A stretch of 64,000 nucleotides of DNA, taken from NCBI RefSeq assembly GCF_023630175.1, contig NZ_JALLIN010000006.1, positions 62,001-126,000 of the forward strand. Direction: 5' to 3'. Shown here piece after piece: positions 60,970-64,000 of this stretch. Every line of letters begins with the position of its first letter. Positions within the stretch are counted from its first letter, which is position 1. Below the pieces are notes generated by a model that worked only from the letters and a program-made list of their open reading frames with translations, did not search any database and was not told where the DNA came from. Source of the stretch: Streptomyces cellostaticus. GTDB taxonomy: Bacteria > Actinomycetota > Actinomycetes > Streptomycetales > Streptomycetaceae. A program made the position numbers and the translations under genes.

Positions 60970-61686
60970 CTAGGGCCGCGCGGAGGCGTAGTCGGCTCCG
61001 TCCACCCGGGGGTACCGCGGGGCGTCGGTCCACGCCTGCGCGGACGGAACGGGGACGTGGGCGGCCCGCAGGGGGGCGTTCCGGTGCGGGTCCCGGTGGA
61101 TCACGGTGAATCGCCGGGTTGCCCCGAAGGCGGCGGAGCCGACACCGACATCCCAGTGACCGCGCTGCCAGGTGAGGGACACCGGGGTCAGGGTCGGCAC
61201 GTCGAGACGCCAGAACGCTCTCGCCGGCGCGGCCAGGGCGTGCACGAGCGCGGCCCGCACGAGGGCCGGTTCGGTGACGGCCAGCACATGGCCCGGCTCG
61301 TCGGCGATCGCGTCGAGCCAGTCCGCGGTGCGCCGGCAGAACCGGCGTACCGACTCACCGCCGTGCGGTGCGGCGTCCGGATCCGTCAGCCAGGTGGTGA
61401 AGGCGTGGGGGTCCGTCCCGGCGATCTCGTCCACCGTGCGGCCGCGCCACGCGCCGGGGTCGAGGTCGCGCAGCGCGGGCTCGCAGGCAGCCGACAGACC
61501 CAGTGCCTCGGCGGTCCGCCGGCAGCGCAGGGACGGTGCGCGCACGGCCCGGGTGTGGGAAGGGAGGTCGGCTCGGGCGGCGCGCGCCTCACCCAGTTCG
61601 CGTGCGGTCGGTGGAGCGTCACCGAAACGGGTGCCGGGGGTCGGTTCCCCGCCGCTCGTGCTCAGGAACGTGAGGCGGATCGTCAT
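60970..61686 (-). CDS. degenerate histidine-phosphatase-family protein, 238 aa
   Basis: Paralogue of the 192-aa protein at 34216-34794, with the matching blocks 'APSLRCRRTAEALGL', 'GAWRGRTVDEI' and 'PHGGESVRRF'. The RHG catalytic box is replaced ('FLSTSGGEPTPG'). A C-terminal extension of about 40 residues follows. GGAGGT precedes the ATG at 61686. The function of such inactive homologues is not known. Confidence 0.8.
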   Translation of the reverse strand: MTIRLTFLSTSGGEPTPGTRFGDAPPTARELGEARAARADLPSHTRAVRAPSLRCRRTAEALGLSAACEPALRDLDPGAWRGRTVDEIAGTDPHAFTTWLTDPDAAPHGGESVRRFCRRTADWLDAIADEPGHVLAVTEPALVRAALVHALAAPARAFWRLDVPTLTPVSLTWQRGHWDVGVGSAAFGATRRFTVIHRDPHRNAPLRAAHVPVPSAQAWTDAPRYPRVDGADYASARP

Positions 61687-61935
61687 GCGGCTGACCTCCT
61701 TCGTGCACCGGCACGGCTCCCGGTCGGGGGAGACGCGGCGCGGGCCTGCTCCGGCCCCGTGCGTACCAGGGTCCGTGGCCGCCACCGGCCGCGACCATCC
61801 GGCGGATGTCCAAAACGGCCCCGCCGACCGGCTGGGACCGCTCCGCCGCCCGGCCGGGTCCGCCGCCGCGCGGCCACGGCGCGCCGCTCGGCGCGGTACG
61901 GACCAGACTGGAATCCGGCAGTGAGTGGAGCACAG

Positions 61936-62589
61936 GTGATCCGGGTACTGGTGGTCGACGACGAGGCCCTCATCCGCACGGGCTTCCAGCACATCCTCGA
62001 CGCGGCGGACAACATAGAGGTCGTGGCGGCGGTGCCCGGCGGCCAGGCGCTGCCCGCCGTGCGGGAGACGGTGCCGGACGTCGTGCTGCTGGACATCCGC
62101 ATGCCGGACGTGGACGGACTGACCCTCCTGGCGGAGATCCGCCGGCTGCCGCACCCCCCGGTCGTGGCCATGCTCACCACGTTCGACATGGACGAGTACG
62201 TGGAGACGGCCCTGCGCTCGGGCGCGGCGGGCTTCCTGCTCAAGGACACCGACCCCGAGGAGCTGCCCTTCCTGGTGCGGGCCCTGGCCGGCGGCGGCAC
62301 CGTCCTGTCGTCCAAGGTGACCCGGACGGTCGTGGACGGCTTCCTGGGGGCCGGTTCCCAGGAGGCCGCCGCCCGCACCCTCGAACGGCTCACCGAGCGT
62401 GAGCGCCATGTGCTGCTCCTGGTCGCCGAGGGGCTGTCCAACGGTGACATCGCCGCCCGGATGCACCTGAGCACCGGGACGGTCAAGGACCATGTGAGCG
62501 CCATCCTGACCAAACTGGAGGTGGGCGGCCGTGTCCAGGCCGCCCTGCTCGCCCAGCGGGCCGGGCTTCTGGAGAAGGGGGAGGCATGA
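61936..62589 (+). CDS. NarL/LuxR-type response regulator, 217 aa
   Basis: The receiver domain opens 'VIRVLVVDDEALIRTGF' and the phospho-acceptor is Asp53 ('VVLLDIRMPDVDG'). The C-terminal LuxR HTH is 'ERHVLLLVAEGLSNGDIAAR'. GTG at 61936 follows TGGAG; an earlier GTG at 61921 is possible. The sensor kinase gene follows with overlap. The regulon is unknown. Confidence 0.9.
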   Translation: MIRVLVVDDEALIRTGFQHILDAADNIEVVAAVPGGQALPAVRETVPDVVLLDIRMPDVDGLTLLAEIRRLPHPPVVAMLTTFDMDEYVETALRSGAAGFLLKDTDPEELPFLVRALAGGGTVLSSKVTRTVVDGFLGAGSQEAAARTLERLTERERHVLLLVAEGLSNGDIAARMHLSTGTVKDHVSAILTKLEVGGRVQAALLAQRAGLLEKGEA

Positions 62590-63698
62590 CACGGATGACA
62601 CCCCGCCGCCCGCCCGCACCGCTGATCGACGCCGCCCTCGTCGTCTGCTCGCTGTTCGACGTCTGGGTGCACTTCGACAGCGACGAACCGCTGCGCATGA
62701 CCTTCGCCCTGGTGGCCGCCTTCGCGCTGCTGCTGCGCCGCCGCCTGCCGCTGCTGACGTTCCTGCTCACCCTGCCCTCCGTCCTGCTCTCCGACGCCGT
62801 CTTCGCGGCGCTGGCCGCGCTGTACACCCTCGCCTCGCTCACCCGGCGCCGGGTCCTGCTCTTCCTGTGCGCCCTCGCCTTCACGTTCAGCGACGTCACC
62901 CGATGGCCGTCGCCGGCGATAGACCTGCTGGGCACCTCGACCCTGATCACCCTGACCTACACCGCGGCGATGGCCGCCGCTCCCGTGTTCCTCGGCCGGC
63001 TCGTCCAGACCCGGCGCGATCTGTCGCTGCGGCTCACCGAGATCTCCGAGGCGCGCGACCACGAGCAACTGCTGACCGCCCAGGCCGCGCTGTCCAAGGA
63101 ACGTGCCCAGCTCGCCCGCGAGATGCACGACGTGGTCTCCCACCAGGTCAGCCTGATCGCGGTACGGGCGGGGGCGCTGCAGGTCGGCAGCCGGGACCCG
63201 GAGGCCAAGGAGGCGGCGGCCACGATCCGGCGGCTGAGCGTCCAGACCCTGGACGAGCTGCGGCACATGGTCAACGTCCTGCGGGCCTCGGGGGGCCGCC
63301 CGACCGAGCTGACCCCGCAGCCGTCGCTGGCTGACCTCCAGCAGCTCGTCGCGGGCAGCGGCATCGAGACCAAACTGCGCATGGATCTGCCGGAGGACCT
63401 GCCGCCGACCGTGCAGCGCGCGGTCTACCGCACCGTCCAGGAGGCCCTGACCAACATCCGCAAGCACGCCCCCGGCGCCGCCGCGACCGTCTGCCTCGGC
63501 CACCAGGACGGCACCGTGCGGGTGACGGTGACGAACTCCGCGCCGACCCGCCCCGGACTCCCCCTGCCCAGCTCGCACTACGGTCTCGTCAGCCTCGGCC
63601 AGCGCGCCTCGCTCCTCGGGGGGACCATCACCTCCGGACCGACGACGGACGGCGGCTACGAGCTGCGGCTGGAGCTGCCCGCGACGGGCGGGCCCTGA
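62586..63698 (+). CDS. sensor histidine kinase (HisKA_3), 370 aa
   Basis: Four or five N-terminal membrane helices (residues 15-130) with no extracellular domain. The phospho-acceptor His is in 'AREMHDVVSHQVSLIAVRAG' and the ATP domain is near 'RAVYRTVQEALTNIRKHAPG'. It is the partner of the response regulator, whose stop its ATG overlaps. A short-loop sensor of this type detects membrane or intracellular signals. Confidence 0.9.
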   Translation: MTRMTPRRPPAPLIDAALVVCSLFDVWVHFDSDEPLRMTFALVAAFALLLRRRLPLLTFLLTLPSVLLSDAVFAALAALYTLASLTRRRVLLFLCALAFTFSDVTRWPSPAIDLLGTSTLITLTYTAAMAAAPVFLGRLVQTRRDLSLRLTEISEARDHEQLLTAQAALSKERAQLAREMHDVVSHQVSLIAVRAGALQVGSRDPEAKEAAATIRRLSVQTLDELRHMVNVLRASGGRPTELTPQPSLADLQQLVAGSGIETKLRMDLPEDLPPTVQRAVYRTVQEALTNIRKHAPGAAATVCLGHQDGTVRVTVTNSAPTRPGLPLPSSHYGLVSLGQRASLLGGTITSGPTTDGGYELRLELPATGGP

Positions 63699-64000
63699 GC
63701 GCCGGGAGGGGGGAGGCCGGCCGGTGCTGCGGCCGGCCGCCCTCACGGCTCACGGCGTCCGGGGCGCACCGGGCGCCGGCCATGAGCGACCCGCCCTGGC
63801 AGGCGGGGATGGTGCGGGCGCGATCCTCGGGGCCGGGCAGGCCCGGCTCACGGAGCTGGGCGGTGGCGCGGTCCAGCGGCTCCCGGAGCACCGCTCCCGC
63901 CTCCGCGCCGAGGGTCGCGCCGGCGCGCTCGCCGGGTTCGGCGGCCGGGTTCCGGCCGGGCGGCTCCGCCGCGCCCCGCGCCGGACGGCCCGGGCGGCCG
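63699..64000 (-). other. end of window; possible gene fragment on the minus strand
   Basis: From 64000 down to a stop at 63628 one minus-strand frame is open and contains 'GAVLREPLDRATAQLREPG', which faintly recalls the C-terminal part of a TetR regulator. The frame degrades after about 63820, so I cannot call it. No other feature is visible apart from the hairpin. Confidence 0.25.
63715..63738 (+). terminator. hairpin terminator after the histidine kinase
   Basis: GGCCGGCC (63715-63722) pairs with GGCCGGCC (63731-63738) across an 8-base loop, 17 bp after the kinase stop. Confidence 0.65.

Overview
The window is high-GC actinobacterial chromosomal DNA and looks like Streptomyces. The evidence is a strong third-position GC bias, a SARP-type regulator, an SsgA-like sporulation protein, a LitR/LitS-linked carotenoid cluster, an rppA-P450-cupin melanin operon, a MurT/GatD pair and several apparently leaderless genes. 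I see no rRNA, tRNA, CRISPR array, transposase or integrase.

Region 1 (about 0.2-13.6 kb) is accessory DNA. A minus-strand operon encodes two very large proteins of unknown function (1075 and 1517 aa) and a 148-aa protein. It runs into the stump of a TetR gene that has lost its DNA-binding domain. Divergently, a small SARP regulator precedes an alpha/beta-hydrolase, an M23 peptidase with a peptidoglycan-binding domain, and a four-helix membrane protein. The peptidoglycan-binding domain recurs inside the 1517-aa protein. Three direct repeats with an 11-bp period, ending 8 bp before a -10 box, sit between the SARP gene and the hydrolase. This is the published geometry of a SARP operator.

Region 2 (13.5-16.1 kb) is a compact lasso-peptide-like operon: a 38-aa precursor gene, a B protein that appears to fuse recognition and protease domains, and an asparagine-synthetase-like cyclase. 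No transporter is present.

Region 3 (17.4-34.8 kb) is a light and oxidative-stress block. It holds litS and litR, then crtV-crtB-crtI-crtE divergent from crtY-crtT-crtU (isorenieratene-type carotenoid), then an SDR, small membrane proteins, an SsgA-like protein, TspO and a spore-photoproduct-lyase-like radical SAM enzyme. It ends with a cobalamin riboswitch controlling cbtB-cbtA (cobalt uptake). LitR-type regulators use adenosylcobalamin as chromophore, so B12 supply and B12-dependent light sensing lie close together.

Region 4 (34.9-52.8 kb) holds a NemR-like TetR with a DJ-1-family enzyme (each with a matching palindrome), a DUF779 protein, a secreted phosphodiester glycosidase, an acyl-CoA dehydrogenase pair with a quinone oxidoreductase, an XRE-cupin regulator divergent from a thioredoxin-reductase-like flavoprotein, an ATP-dependent DNA ligase with a NUDIX hydrolase, a succinate-semialdehyde dehydrogenase, the rppA-CYP158A-momA flaviolin operon, and an acyl-CoA dehydrogenase divergent from a TetR.

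Region 5 (52.8-64 kb) is more conserved: peptide deformylase, murT-gatD, pfkA, a CtaG-like protein, an AsnC regulator with ddaH-rocD (arginine/ornithine catabolism), a degenerate histidine phosphatase and a two-component system.
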